64,000 nt of DNA from Cyclina sinensis (Eukaryota > Mollusca > Bivalvia > Venerida > Veneridae), in assembly GCA_012932295.1 (NCBI GenBank), contig JAAONU010000001.1, forward strand, positions 20,336,120-20,400,119. Direction: 5' to 3'. Within the stretch, counting starts at the first letter, position 1; every line of letters begins with the position of its first letter. Under the pieces are notes generated by a model that worked only from the letters and a program-made list of their open reading frames with translations, was not told where the DNA came from and did no database searches. This document shows positions 11,800 to 24,301 of the stretch, in pieces. Position numbers and translations under genes: made by a program.

Positions 11800-12125
11800 T
11801 CACTTAAAAAATACATTCTTTTAACTTTAACCTGTAAGTGTGACCTTGACCTTGGAAGTGCGGACAGTTTTTGTTTATATGACATTGTCCCATAGTGGTT
11901 AACATTTCGGCCAAAAAATTTTAAAATCCATCAAGGAATGACAATCATGTTATGAGCGGACACGAATTTTTTAAACCTTTGACCTCTCAGTGTGACCTTG
12001 ACCTTAAAAGTACGAACATCGTTCTTGCGCATAACACATTGCCTAATGGTGGTTAACATTTCTGCCAAATTAATTCAAAATTCATTGAGGAAAGACAAGG
12101 CTATGAAGCGGGCACGACTTGTGAC
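11800..12125 (+). repeat. 152-bp tandem repeat with TGACCTTGACCTT box
   Basis: Two consecutive units are anchored by GTGACCTTGACCTT at about 11839 and 11991, exactly 152 bp apart, each followed by ACATTGYCYMATRGTGGTTA and an AACATTTC-GCCAAA block. A third, partial unit ends near 12125. It belongs with the other TGACCTTGA-box tandem families at 30.7-31.6 and 63.1-64.0 kb. Confidence 0.8.
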
Positions 12126-12696
12126 ATCCACACATCATAACATCCAGACAGAAAGCACATCAAATTGTCTCCCTCTACCTCTACATTCTGGATTACTAGT
12201 GAAACTATTTTAAAATAAAAATTGTATATTTTGATCAAATTCATAAACTTTAATCACTGTTTCATAACCTTGTGGTTTAAAAGAGCTTAGAATAAGAATG
12301 TTGAGGAAAACCAACAACGCACTTGCAGAGGTTTTATAACAACATAATTAAAAAGGAAGCAGGTGGTAACTTCACAAAGAAATGCATAATATGCAGTTAT
12401 TCCTGTATAGATGCCAAAGACAATTGTTTACTTGTGTTATTGCTTTATTTGTGCTAGTGTTTACTTGTGTTATTAGCAACAAAAAAGACAAAAATAGAAG
12501 AACTGGTTGTTTGTCTGAAATCATTAACAATAATGTAATTGGAGCATTATCATGTTCAAGGATTTTGAGAAAAGTTTGTCGAGTAAGTTACATTTACTAT
12601 ATCAAAGAGAAAAGTTCATTATTTAAGAAGTTAATGTATACTTAAGAAATAATAAGTATCCAGGCGTAGTTTATCGTAAAATAACCCACGTTTGGA

Positions 12697-12763
12697 GTTC
12701 TTATGCGTAGGAATATATCACGAAGGCCGTAGGTCTGAGTGATATATTGTTTCGCATAAGAAC
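12697..12763. repeat. Hairpin, 25-bp arms, GAAGGCC loop
   Basis: Arms 12697-12721 and 12739-12763 (GTTCTTATGCG...ATATATCAC) are complementary with three mismatches. The 17-bp loop contains CGAAGGCCGTAGGTC. The architecture matches the hairpins at 3866 and 13699. Confidence 0.75.
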
Positions 12764-13698
12764 GAAAAGCCTTGTAATAAAATGTTATTTGTAAATGGTT
12801 ACAGCAATAAATGGCAACAAAACAAAGAACACTTTTATTCATTATTCCTATCCCAAACATACTTATGCTAAATATATGGGAAGAAGTTAAACGTCTTCTG
12901 AGAGCTGCCAGTATGAAGTGCAAATTATTTTAAACATTTCTCATACAATAGCTCTGCATATCTGCACTTGCATACGTCTGAAAGCACCGCATTCTGTTCT
13001 ATGCCAGTTCTGTGTTGAACTATTCTTCAGAAAATCCAATATGTACAATTATGCTGCGATAACAAATTTCTAAACTTTCAGTCTAATGCAGTGTTGTTTT
13101 GTTCTTTAATTTGTCTTCGTGAACTGTATTTTAAACACTGTTAAGTAGGGACAATTTTAGATTCTAGAGATTTGAACAATGGCAAATTATTTAACCTGTT
13201 CCCTAGATGTTTCTTATAAAAGCTTTCTTCACATCCTCACAGAATCTATTAATGATATTTTGCATCACACGATAAAATCGTTTCCAGTGAAACTTCTTGG
13301 CACAAAACCTTTATTTAAGTTCGTTTAAATGAACTAGGACATTAACCTTGTACTAGTTAAGCTTGCATTTAGTTACATACATCAAATTTTTGTTATCAAT
13401 TTATACTAAGTTCACGGGCTTAAACAAACTAGAGATTATTTCAAAGAATCAAAGTTTGACGTTTTTGATATCAATGGATATTTTGTACGAGGCCATGATG
13501 AGATGGTGGCCAATGTTTGGATTTATAAACTGTAATTATAATTAACAGCATACATGCACGTACATTATTTTGACGTAGCATAGACAATAGCCTATACTAT
13601 ATTTCGAAATACAAATAAATAGAATAAATACATAAAGCAGTTCTGTTGCTGTGGACTAGTATTCATTACCATGTATGTGCATGTCTTTTCTGTATGTT
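12764..13698. other. No gene seen
   Basis: AT-rich sequence without recognisable genes or repeats. Confidence 0.55.
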
Positions 13699-13832
13699 AA
13701 TAAATAAGTGATTTGATACTGGCACTGTAATTTGTCCGATGGCAGTCGTATTAGCCCGAGGTCGAAGGCCGAAGGCCAATTCGACTGTCCCGACGACAAA
13801 TAACAGTGCCAATATCAAATCACTTATTTATT
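13699..13832. repeat. Long hairpin, ~56-bp arms
   Basis: Left arm 13699-13755 (AATAAATAAGTGATTTGATA start) and right arm 13776-13832 are reverse complements with few mismatches. The loop at 13756-13775 is CCCGAGGTCGAAGGCCGAAG. This is the longest of the GC-loop hairpins in the window and directly abuts the candidate terminal-repeat element that follows. Confidence 0.85.
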
Positions 13833-14290
13833 GATAATTTTATTAAATAACTATATGTAATTTCTCAAGCTTTTCCTCCCCGCTCGACGCTTTCCCAGAT
13901 TATTAAACGCTTGTGATTTTGTGAAATCGTCACGTTGTAAATTTAGCAAAGGTGGTTAAACACTACTAATAGAATATTGATTTAAATTTGAAGAAACGGT
14001 TCCGAGTTCAAACACTAATTAATATGCAAGCTGTCAACACTTAAAACGAAATGGCTGCTGTTTTCCCGATCTTCCTGCACCGATTCTTTATCAGATTTTG
14101 GCCCAGTGTAATCAGCCAATGAAATCGCTCAAAAAGCGGGCTTTATATCTATATCACTTTCCGTCCCGGGGCCGCTGACTGATATAGATATTGGCCCGGT
14201 TATAGAAGAGGCCTTAGTAATATTGGACGTGGTCGATGCTGTTTTATAGGGCTAATAATATTTAGTTATTTAATGAAATTACTAATTAAG
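13831..14290. mobile_element. Candidate small terminal-inverted-repeat element
   Basis: AATTTTATTAAATAACTATA at 13835-13855 is an imperfect reverse complement of the segment around 14258-14290 (TTTAGTTATTTAATGAAATT). The interior has no ORF and contains a further hairpin at 14137-14198. The terminal match is AT-rich and target duplications are not clear, so this is tentative. Confidence 0.4.
14137..14198. repeat. Hairpin, ~20-bp arms, GC-rich loop
   Basis: CGGGCTTTATATCTATATCA at 14137-14156 pairs with TGATATAGATATTGGCCCG at 14180-14198 with two or three mismatches. The loop contains CCGTCCCGGGGCCGC. Confidence 0.7.
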
Positions 14291-14307
14291 GAAGAGCTGA
14301 GACAACT

Positions 14308-14739
14308 TTAAAGCTACTGACTCACAGATGGGTCGACGATGCATAAAAAAGAAAATGTTGATATTTGTAAAAATTCTGGTTGAAGTTGTGAAGAACATAT
14401 CAAAACTTAGTTAACGTCTCAGTTTTTGTTACAGAAACACCAAACTATAAAGTTTTTCACACTTTTTTCGGTAAAAAATTACCATATTAGTCACGGGGTA
14501 GGTACTTTGTTTATATCGTTAATTTTGACATTTCAACTGTATATTTCTCTGTGCCTCAGTTGTCTCTGCCCCTGCACCACATTTTACTGACCTGGGTTCG
14601 AATCCTGTTTTAATCAAATTCTCTTTTTTTCAGTTTTCATAATGTATAGAAGCATAAAATTATGTCTTTGTCATAGTATATTAACTTCTCTTTAATTTTA
14701 AAGAAAAAAAAACTAAATTCTGTGAGTCAGTTGCTTTAA
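14308..14739 (+). mobile_element. TTAA-flanked TIR element, copy 2, with tRNA-like segment
   Basis: Left end TTAA then AGCTACTGACTCACAGAT; right end TTCTGTGAGTCAGTTGCT then TTAA, a 17-bp inverted repeat with one mismatch. The 432-bp element is collinear with copy 1 (6540-6946, opposite orientation). Both share a GTCACGGGGTA block, a tRNA-like segment (here 14551-14614, with a clear B-box-like GGGTTCGAATCC and a decayed A box) and a distal AGAAGCATAA...ATAGTATATTAACTTCTC block. It has no ORF and is non-autonomous. Confidence 0.78.
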
Positions 14740-14908
14740 GCTCCAAATTACCACCGTTCAAATAAAAAAAAACAACCTTTACATTAAATCATGAAAATAA
14801 GTTATAACGGGTTTGTCAAAAAAACTGTAAAACGTAAACGCTATTTTATGACTTTAATGTTTCTTGGTACAGCATTGCTTCTGCTTAGAATTTTTAACAT
14901 GTATGTGC

Positions 14909-14937
14909 ATGCGTGCGTGCGTGCGTGTGTGTGTGTT
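14909..14937. repeat. Microsatellite (GTGC)n(GT)n
   Basis: Compound run of GCGT/GTGC units followed by GT units. Confidence 0.9.
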
Positions 14938-14939
14938 TG

Positions 14940-17760
14940 AAAAAACAATGTCATTTATTTCTATCTATGATGGAAAACGTACAAAACAAACAAACAGCAA
15001 AAAAACAACAACAAATAACAAAAAGCAGTCTAATATCTTTTAGCTTCTTGACAATTTTCTAGTAACCAACAGTCATATCAGTGGACGTCAATGTAAGATG
15101 TTTATTTGTGTTGCTATTTGTTGAACAACAATATAATTGATTTATGACATCAATACTAAAGAAAAACGATACTTTAGAGTAATTACTTGTTTGTCATACA
15201 GTGCGACTGAATTTCTAAAATTGAGACTCTGATGTCAGCAAGTAATCAAATTTGTATACAGACATCATACTTATCGAAAAATTCAAACGCATTATTAAAG
15301 CTTTAAACAGCCTCCGGTGGGAACATTATGAATATTTCGCAGTACTTGATATTATTTGCAAAACAGTATTTCCAGAACATCAGTTGTAATTTTCTTTAAT
15401 CAGAGAATGATGAACAAAAACAATTTACTCAAGGTCATCTGCTGTGCAGTGTGCAGTGGTGTAAATATCCCGACGAGTCTACCCTCTTTCTTTCTATTTG
15501 AGTTTTCTTTTTCTTTTTTTTTTACTTTTCAAACTACTTTTATATGATTCTGTATTTCTGCCACCATTTTTATGGAGCGAAAAGTCGCAGGATGACTGTC
15601 CATCCTACACAGGTCATACAAAAATGCCGTCTAGCACACGGCGTTACGTCACATGTCTTTATTTCTATGAGATACGTTATTATCAAAACTTGATTTATGA
15701 AGATATTTTGTTCTTAATGAAAGATGCCGCTATACAGGTATTTATCGAAAGTTGAATTCACTAGGTAAAAGACAGTTCTGATTTGTCAGAGTCGCCGACT
15801 GAAATTTGCAGTATCCTTCTGTTCCTTATTACCAAAGCCTTTAAGGAGATATTAAACCCCTTCATGACGTCATGTAGCATAACAGAAACAGCGTTAAAGT
15901 TAATATTTTCTATTCAAACAAATATTTTACAATTTACATTTTCTTACAGTTAACTTGTGAATTAGATGACTGCGAAAAGGTCATTGAATGTAATCTAATC
16001 ACTTATTGTTTTGTAAGAATGTGATTTGTCGCTCGAAGTCTACATACATTTTATGCACTTGAGTATTGGACTTTTGCAAAATATATCGCAAGCGAGACGT
16101 AAAAGAGCATTTATTTAGCATAAAATACATGGCAACGGTGCATTTAACAATTCCCTCAAAGCTGTCTTATACTTTTAACGAGTTTATAGAAAGGATAAAG
16201 TTTAAATAAATATACATATTTTCCGAGTAAACATTTTCTTAAATTGCAGTATCTTAAATAAAAAAAATATTAGTAAAATGGAACAATATTTAAAATTGTT
16301 TTCCAAGATGTGTGTATGAAAACTTTCTTAGAATTGTCACAGAATAGATATATTGCACAATTCTGCGTGAATTTTGCATTATACGAGTACGTTGGGCCAT
16401 ACATAAAATACAGTTTTCAATGAAAGTTAGAAAATTCGCAAAGCTGTTACGTCTGTTCGTTTAGATAAATAAGAGCTGTAAAATTTCATTCCTTTTTGAT
16501 TTGCATGATTGGCTTTTACTAGAGATGAATCAAGCGATCTAGAGATGATTAATCTTTAAATAAACCAAATGAGTCTTACTGAAGTATCTGGGTTCGCAGT
16601 ACCTATTATCAATGTATTGTTGTACAAGTCTGAAATGGTGGTGATAATAGTGGCAAGGGTTGGCATTTAAGTAGAGAATAACATCCATAGGCAAGGACCT
16701 TCCATTTACCACCTCCTTCACTTAAAACAACAAATAGGGATTCAGAGACGAAATATTTTTTTTTTATATTCAGAGAACTGTTCACGAAATTCTAACATCT
16801 CGAATACAACAAATTTATTGTGCGGTTTGCCTGCATAATCCCTTTCTGCAAAATGATAGTGAGCCTACATGTCCATTTAAGTCAAACTATGCCCTTCACG
16901 CCATTTACAGTAAGAAACTAGCTCAGGTAGATGAAAGTATAGGTGGGAAAGAGCCATTTGACTATGGCAAATAGTTCTCAGGGTCTTAGTCTTAGCAGGG
17001 GCAGGGATAATCTAAACGAAGTCAATACAATAGCATTGAAAACTAAGTAAATCTGCAAGTAACTTATTCACATTTCATCCTGTCATTAACGAAGCATCTT
17101 TCTCTGTGGATAGATGCTAACATCAAACTATTCTTACTCAAAACCGTTTCATGAAAATATTAAGGTAAGTGGCAACAATCAACATAAAACACCTCAAACA
17201 AAAAAGCTACATATTTCAAGCTAAGTAAATGGCAGATATTTATCTTCCTTTTCATGTTTTATGATATAGAAAATCTTACTACCACACAACAGTCTCAGAC
17301 GGCAACAATCAAAGAAAAGTACACACAATCTTATTTATTCGAATAGTTATTTTCTGGATTATTGATATGCAATACATCAATGTCAGAATTCTAATCGCTA
17401 TTATCCTGATTGAAAGGGTATGGGCAAGAGTTGACTAGAACTAGACAATATTCATTTGTACTAGCAATGCAACAAGACGCCACTGGCTATTGTATTTGTA
17501 CGTATCAGAAACATAAGTATGTGTTTGACTTATGAAACTTATGGTTCAACTAAACTACGGCTGCAGTGCAGTAATTGTCTCTTAACATTATATTTTTCCC
17601 TATTTACCTGCAACATAAAGCACCAGCTGAGAAGAAAAATACACGCATAGGAAAAGCTATTTACAAAAAAATTTCTTGGTCATAACTATTGTCTGTATAA
17701 ACATTGCTTTCACTATATGAAGTATTCTCAACAACTGTATTAAATATAGTACAAAAATCT
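14940..17760. other. No gene seen
   Basis: AT-rich sequence. A frame at 15579-15736 ending before a GT looks faintly exon-like but has a poor acceptor. Nothing else stands out. Confidence 0.5.
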
Positions 17761-17761
17761 T

Positions 17762-18612
17762 TTTTTCACTTATTAAGAACTAAAAGAGGATCAGATATAC
17801 AATTCCCAAAGTCATCTAAAACTTAAAAATGTTTAGTTTTGCCTATTATGTCGTACACTCAGTCTATAAATATTTCACCCCTCCCCCCAGAAATCCTGTA
17901 TATCGTCTTCTGCATCTGACACAAGGTCCAATTGCAGCTTGTACCAATACTGACGCCTACAAATTTGAACATTCTTATCAAATAGTTTACGCCTATTAAC
18001 ATATTGACTCTTCAAGTTAGTTTTGTCAGTACTTCTCGCCTGGACCCATTTCTTTTCAGCTTCACACATATTATACTAGAGCCCTTGCAAAGTAACATTC
18101 CACCAAAGCTTCAGAATTCTATACCACTTTTTGTTAACAACAAAAACAATATTTCGAACCGGTTTTAGTAATCGTGTACTCATTTCTTCATTAATGTCAA
18201 TACCTAACCTGTCATAAAAATTATCAACAACAGTTTGATGAGAAAGGTCAGACTTGAATAATGAAATCTTATTTTACAGCTTTAATAAAGCTATAATCTT
18301 GACAAAAATCTGGAGGCATGGTACTCGTGTCATATTTTACAAATGATGTTTTTCAGTATCAAGGTTCTAGAAACATTTTGTATGCTGTCAAATATAGCAT
18401 GATTAAACTGAATGACCTGGCATTATTGCACTTTCTGTCCAAACATGTGCAATATCAGATACTCTTAATACTTCAAAACTTGAATAAAAATAAACATCTT
18501 TATACGGTACAATAATAGAGTCGTCCACCGACATACCTTTTGTCGATATGCATATAACATTGCGTGTAAGTACATTGACGCCTTTCAGTATACAGCAATT
18601 GCTATTACACAT
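17762..18612 (-). pseudogene. LINE ORF2 relic: endonuclease end and linker region
   Basis: Two minus-strand pieces in the correct order look like parts of one non-LTR retrotransposon ORF2. 18612-18403 encodes CISTKGMSVDDSIIVPYKDV and ends in PGHSV, which fits the end of an APE-type endonuclease (family pattern: CISTKG.SVVDY.IVPY ... PDHS). The catalytic aspartate of the usual DHS is glycine here. 18260-17875 encodes a basic stretch with MCEAEKKWVQ, RRKLFDKNVQICRRQYWYKL and DIQDFW, fitting the segment between endonuclease and reverse transcriptase. A further fragment to about 17765 reads VLDDFGNCISDPLLVLNK. The pieces are separated by stops and frameshifts, and the reverse transcriptase core is not present. 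The assignment rests on remembered family patterns; the clade (CR1/L2-like is my guess) is not determined. Confidence 0.6.
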
Positions 18613-19540
18613 TGGAAATAGATCGGGCTATCAACATAACTAATGAAAAAAGGGTTGCAATGTGGCTGAGGCGGTATGTAAACGTATCATATCAGGAAAT
18701 ACTTTATCATTCCAAATAAACACATCATTTACCAGCTTGCCGACGCTGTCAGTGCTCCTCTCAGTGTGTTTCGTTTATTTCCACTCTCGCCGATTGCATC
18801 AGGAAATGTATGCATAAAATCGTTATTCTTAACCAACACTCATGTTAAAGGTGTTGTTGAAGTGTATTTCCTTCACTAAACCGGAGACATACCTACCTGG
18901 ACATTTTCCATTACCTAGAAATTAATGGAAAATAAACAAGGCGAACTGTTTGAATACTGAACCAGTCATGTAAATATCAATCTAATGACCTGTACCTCAT
19001 TTGTAAGTTCACTGAACCATATCTTGCGAGTCACGTAATGGGATTTCCATTGCTTTTATATTTACTTTTTGTCTTTTATCGTACCGAATTCCACATTTAT
19101 ATGACGCATCTACAGATGTTTTCTGGCTTGTCCGGAAAGTAATACGACAAGGCCACCATTTTAAATCAACGCACGTATGAACTATAACATTTTCATTGGG
19201 GTCTAAACTATTTAATCTTTAAAATGTCAAATTATATTTCTTCGCACATACCGCCGCTGTAGTCACCAGTCAGTAATGAACTGGCGGACTTTGAAATAAG
19301 TGAAAAACCAATATATCTTCACTGAAAAATGTTGACCCAGAATAAGGGAAAATTGGCGCCAAACTTTAAAGGGATACACAGGCAAATGAATGCCCCCAAA
19401 AAATTAAAACTTACATCATTTGCTCAAATCACGTTCAATATGAAGAATTTAAAATCCCCAGTATGTTTGTAGTGAAATGCAGGCTTGAACGTAAATATTT
19501 GAACGTTCTTTAACAGAAAGTAAAACGTGAACGTAATCAC
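18613..19540. other. No gene seen
   Basis: AT-rich sequence without recognisable genes. AATTGGCGCCAAA at about 19352-19364 is a perfect palindrome of the E2F-site type, but it is isolated. Confidence 0.45.
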
Positions 19541-19555
19541 GAGTTATTTTTGAAT

Positions 19556-19697
19556 AGGTCACGTGACAAAAACAACCAATCATTTCTCTTGTGTTGCTTT
19601 TGCGGTAGATCACGTGACAGGTACTTCAACCGTCCAATCTTTCACTGTGAAATTTAGCGCGAAATCTAAATTTTCTATCTAGACCCACGTGGGTCAA
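19556..19697. promoter_or_regulatory. Cluster of three CACGTG E-boxes with CCAAT motifs
   Basis: GTCACGTGAC at 19558-19567, ATCACGTGAC at 19609-19618 and the perfect 14-bp palindrome GACCCACGTGGGTC at 19682-19695 lie within 140 bp, with CCAAT at about 19576 and 19634 after each of the first two. Upstream (19485-19555) AACGT recurs several times. CACGTG with CCAAT is a common animal promoter combination (bHLH and NF-Y sites), but no transcript start or first exon is evident. It could equally be part of an interspersed repeat. Confidence 0.3.
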
Positions 19698-20139
19698 GTT
19701 AGGAAACCACCCGGTTTTTCATTCAAAAAGAGGAAATCTTTGTTACTGGGACTTATCATTGTATTTATTCCGATCATATTTATAGTACATGACGTCAACG
19801 TTTTCCCGTAAATTTCAATACCAGGAAAACTTCATAGTGTCATCTTCAGTTTGATGCATCATACGTCTAGAATCGGTTAACAGCAGGATTTTAATAAACA
19901 TTCGTAATGGTATCAGATATTATGAGACACCCTGTATATTGATAGAAGAAATGAGAAAGAAAGTATAAAACTTTTGCCTGTATATCCTTTTAAATATTAA
20001 ATAAACATTTAGCTGCATATAGAATGGCTGCATCATATGTCAAGGTAATAGCCTAACTGCACCTCTATCTGGAAAAATATTTACGTAAAGTGGTAATTGT
20101 TATAATTATGAAGAGAGTTAACGTTTCTTGATAAGTTAA

Positions 20140-20830
20140 CATATCTCCTGTGCATTTGCAACCCATTGTTGTTGTTTTTTGGACCGAGATATTCTAATCA
20201 CGTGTTCATCATGCTGACGATGGTGTAATGCTTGGCTTAAAGTTTTGCGTGGAACTTTACATCTCAAAGAAAACTGTAAGGTATTTGGTTGAAACTTCGT
20301 AATCGGGTCACTAAACAGTGTCTTGCCATCAAGACCCATAACTCTGGCCAGCATTTTACTTATTTATCCCCCTTTTGACATAGAAATGCTGGATAGTTTT
20401 TTGCGTGCCACTTCATGTCTTCAGTACTGCTATAAGAATCGTTGAAACTTCACTCGTGTTCAAGGGCAGTGTTATAGCATCAAGACTACATAACTATATC
20501 AGGCATTTGTACTGAATTATCCCCCTTTCTGCCGTTATAGAATATTCAGTAAAGGTGTGTGCCCAAGTTCATTTTTAAACACTACTTCAGGTATTTGGTT
20601 TAATCCAAATTGAATATGTCTTCAGGATCAGAAGAAGTTTTCATACTGTCAAGGTTCATAACTCTGTCAAGCAATTTCACTGAAATATCTCTTTTGTTTG
20701 TCAAAGAAATTTTTTGTCTGAAGGTTTCGTGCAAGTGTCCAGTAACATTACAGGCTGAAGGTGCATACTTATCTGCGAGGTCAGTGTACCTTTTAAGCCT
20801 CATAGAATTATTTCCTGTCTTTGGCTTATA
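20140..20830. repeat. Degenerate tandem repeat, ~150-170 bp units
   Basis: The block ATCAAGAC...CATAACTCT recurs at 20328, 20479 and 20648 (steps of 151 and ~170). GTATTTGGTTGAAACTTC and TTATCCCCCTTT blocks recur in the same order at least twice. The ORFs across it (20136-20354, 20600-20803, 20610-20831) are by-products of the repeat. Confidence 0.65.
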
Positions 20831-23800
20831 AAATGTACATCGAATGGGTTACATTACACCACCAAGCACTGGAATAGTCGAGACCACTTTATGTTATTAT
20901 TTTAAATGAATTTATATGAGTACAATGTACGAGTGCTTGCATTTTTTTTCTGTGAATCCTTTTATAATGTCTTCATCTGAACTCCCTATAGTCTCTGATT
21001 CTTCCAGCGATTTGTAAAAATCTTTCATTGGTGTTTTTGGTTTTGAGTGAAACGTCTTCCTGCCTTGAAACTCTCACAGTTTTTGTGTCATCATTTAGTA
21101 TTAAAGTCCTGTTTGAGTGTTTTTAATCTTTTGGAATAATTTTCAAGTCTATTGAGAATCAAAAAGTCTCCTTCCTTTTGAGTCAGATTTTGAAATTTAG
21201 ATTTTTAGATTTTTTTTTTCATTGGTTTCCAAATTGTGAAATATTATTTCGCCAATGATTGTTGGCAAGAATTTGCAGTTTATGCAAGAATGCGGCATTC
21301 TTCCATTTTGCATGAAAACAAACAAATAATTGCTTTAAATAATAACTTTTTCTCAAAAGAAACGTAAATAATACAAAAATACTCCCTCGACATTGTACAG
21401 ATAGACTGCAGAAATTGACAAATATGATTCAGAATCACCAGTAAGAACGCGTACATTAGGACATATTTACACCCTGACCTTAAATCTTGTTTTTTTTTAT
21501 GTTCAGGAATCATTTATTAATATAACAATTAACTAAATTACATTTTGTTATTAATTATTGAAATGTTGCAAACTTAAAACTCCGTGCTTAACTAATCTAA
21601 ATTTGTTAAAATCCAATTTTCGTTCCTGGCGAGTTTCATTAATTTTATTGTCTTTATGCCAAAAATGATATTGAAATGATTCTTGCATATCATACTCTAA
21701 CAGTAAAGTTTGTTGGGTACAATGTGCATACAGATTGATCGTACTTACCATTTAGGAGTATCCACATGAACACCAGTTTCTAACACAATTGTCTCAACGC
21801 AAAATGGCTGACACTGAAATCTACAAATGCTCTCTAATAATTGTAATATATGTCTCTAGGCTGAACACTGTTTTTACGGCCTCAATGCCAATCATTTTGT
21901 CATTCAGGGAATGTTTAGCTTAAAAAATATGTATAATACACTGTCTTTTTTTGTCAAAAACGTGAAAAAAAATCGAAAATTGAGAATCAATTAATAAAGA
22001 CGCTTATTCTTGTTTCTCTTCATGACCATTTTTAAGTTGACAACATTGCAATATAAATTACAGATAGATTAGACTAAAATATAGAGACACAAAACGAAGA
22101 AAAATTATATCAAAGTTTTGTACGACACCAAACTGAGATAACAAAATGTTATAAAAAGTCTTATATTACAATGAAATGCTTTAAATAAAATCATATGCAA
22201 TGATATATTCGAATGTTATTGACTATTTAACCAAAATGTTATCAATTAAATTCAGAGCAGCTTACTTCAGATTGTTACTAGAGTTACATATTTTAATTGA
22301 AAACAAAACAACGACTCATTGATTTGCGATCCATTTCAGTGTTGATAGAGGAGATCGGATTTTTGCCTCAGTTTAATCAAGCTGAACATAGAAACATTTG
22401 ATGGAAAATCGAAAGACAATTGATGTGCTGCTTTAGATAAAACCGAAAGTTAGTTTCTGGATAATGTTTATGTAATAACTCAATGACACGATCGGATTCA
22501 GAATTAAGGTCTGCCAGTAAGGTGATAAGAATAAGGATATTGCCGTCTTGTCTTAATGGTACTGGAAAATAAGTATAAAGTGATTCTTTCCTTACTGTCT
22601 AAGACAAGACTTCGAATGTTTTCTTTAAGCAAAACTTAAGCTCACACAATGAGTTTCACCGTAAACCCTTTCCCTCCATTTCCCTAAGAGATGCTTAAAC
22701 TCTAAATACTACTTAAGGAATCTTAACAGTTTTCAAATAAAACAACGTCATAAAGGTATTTTTGTAAGGTAAAAATCCACCCAGTGTTAAAACTACATGT
22801 AGTAATTAAAAACAAAGAACATTATAAAGGATAACTAGCATTTCTAATATGTTAAATTAGGTAATTATGTTACTAGCATAACTAGGTTTCTGTTATCTTT
22901 GTTAAATCGTTTCAGTATTCGAATTGCGATATCTATGTATCATTGCGTGGAGAAGAAATACTATTTGTAACCGTTCTGTCTGCTGATAATTAACTAGAGC
23001 ATTGCAAAAGCCGTCTATGTTAATTTTTGCTTAACTCGTCTCGCAAGTTTGAATTTAAATTTAGAATTGTGGGCGTTTTAACCTCTCAGGTTTGGGTATA
23101 CCTAAAGTAATTAAAATATATATTTTATTGCCAAGACATCCAAAAACGGAAACACTCACGCATGTCCCAGACAAAATATGTCCCAATCTGAATAAGGTTT
23201 GGCATTGAAACGGAAATAAGGCGGAACAGAAATGCATTTAAATGTTTGATGAATAAGAGGAAGTATAATAATTCATATCCAGAGACTTAAAATCTTACTA
23301 GTACGGATGGTATTCTGCGGCAAAGCGGGAGTATCAGTAAATCAATCAACATGTGATTTGCTAAGAGGTAGTGTAACTTATAAGAACCGGTTCTGTTGCT
23401 AAAAGGTCAATACCAAACTGACTTTTGAAAGGGGAAAAGGTGCGCTTCAAAAATGGGTTGTTTGGGGCAATACTTTTTTAGAGGGTCTTAAAATGTGATA
23501 AGGCGGACATTCATATGTACATACCAAGACTATTCCGAAGCATAACAATAAATTCTAAAACTGAAAAAAAAATATCGGTGCAGTTGATTAACAGCCTATA
23601 CGGGCCTTCATTTAGTGATTCTTAGATTTTTTAAAACAATTTAAATAAACATGACTATTATGAAACAGATTGTTGCGTGGAAGGACCAGCAGTGTTAGTC
23701 AAAGGTTATGGTCACACTGAGGTGTAAAAGATAAAAAAACGTGCAATTTTGCTTGTCTGAGAAATAATTCATCATGCATAGAGTGATTTGAAATAACTTT

Positions 23801-23932
23801 GCCCGATCTTGTATATTTGAAACACAGACTGTTTTGTGCTAGAACTAGATCTGGTGATAAACTATTACAGTAACATTGAGGTATCAAAGAACTTAAAAAG
23901 GTACAACTTAGCCTATACGAGTTATAGATCTC
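20831..23932. other. No gene seen
   Basis: AT-rich DNA with short chance ORFs only; no repeat structure noticed. Confidence 0.55.
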
Positions 23933-24301
23933 GTGTGCATTATGATTTCATCCTTAGCTTATTTGTTAACAAATGCAAAGGCAATTCTTCAAAACCTTCA
24001 CAAACACATACGCAGTAAATGTCATAACTTCGCCAAGGGTCTCCATGAAACATTATTTACTAAAATGACATTTGTTTCGGAAGAACAGGCTCTATTATTT
24101 GTGTCAGCCGTTGGTGTTGGTAGGCATAGTGGCGCGCGTGTTATCATTCATTCTTCTGATAAGCTTCCTGAGGTCGACAGCGAGAGACTATTATGGAGTG
24201 TATGCTTTATGACGGTTGTATTTCTGAATCAGAAAAAAACAGTGGCTTTCTCGGTAAAACAATACAATCTTTTCCATCAAATACTTTCATCCTTAATATG
24301 A
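23933..24301 (+). CDS. Unassigned ORF, 122 codons (probably chance)
   Basis: This is the longest frame not explained by a repeat or relic. From the first ATG it encodes 122 residues, moderately hydrophobic at the start and end, with a more balanced middle (FVSEEQALLFVSAVGVG, then HSGARVIIHSSDKLPEVDSE). I recognise no domain, signal peptide or catalytic motif, and no splice sites or neighbours support it. In AT-rich DNA of this length a frame of about 120 codons is expected occasionally. I list it because of its length only. Confidence 0.15.
   Translation: MCIMISSLAYLLTNAKAILQNLHKHIRSKCHNFAKGLHETLFTKMTFVSEEQALLFVSAVGVGRHSGARVIIHSSDKLPEVDSERLLWSVCFMTVVFLNQKKTVAFSVKQYNLFHQILSSLI

Noticed and set aside
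15579..15736. Exon-like frame ending at ATACAG|GTATTT
   Set aside because: The acceptor (TTTATGGAG) has a weak pyrimidine tract and the donor is poor; no homology recognised.
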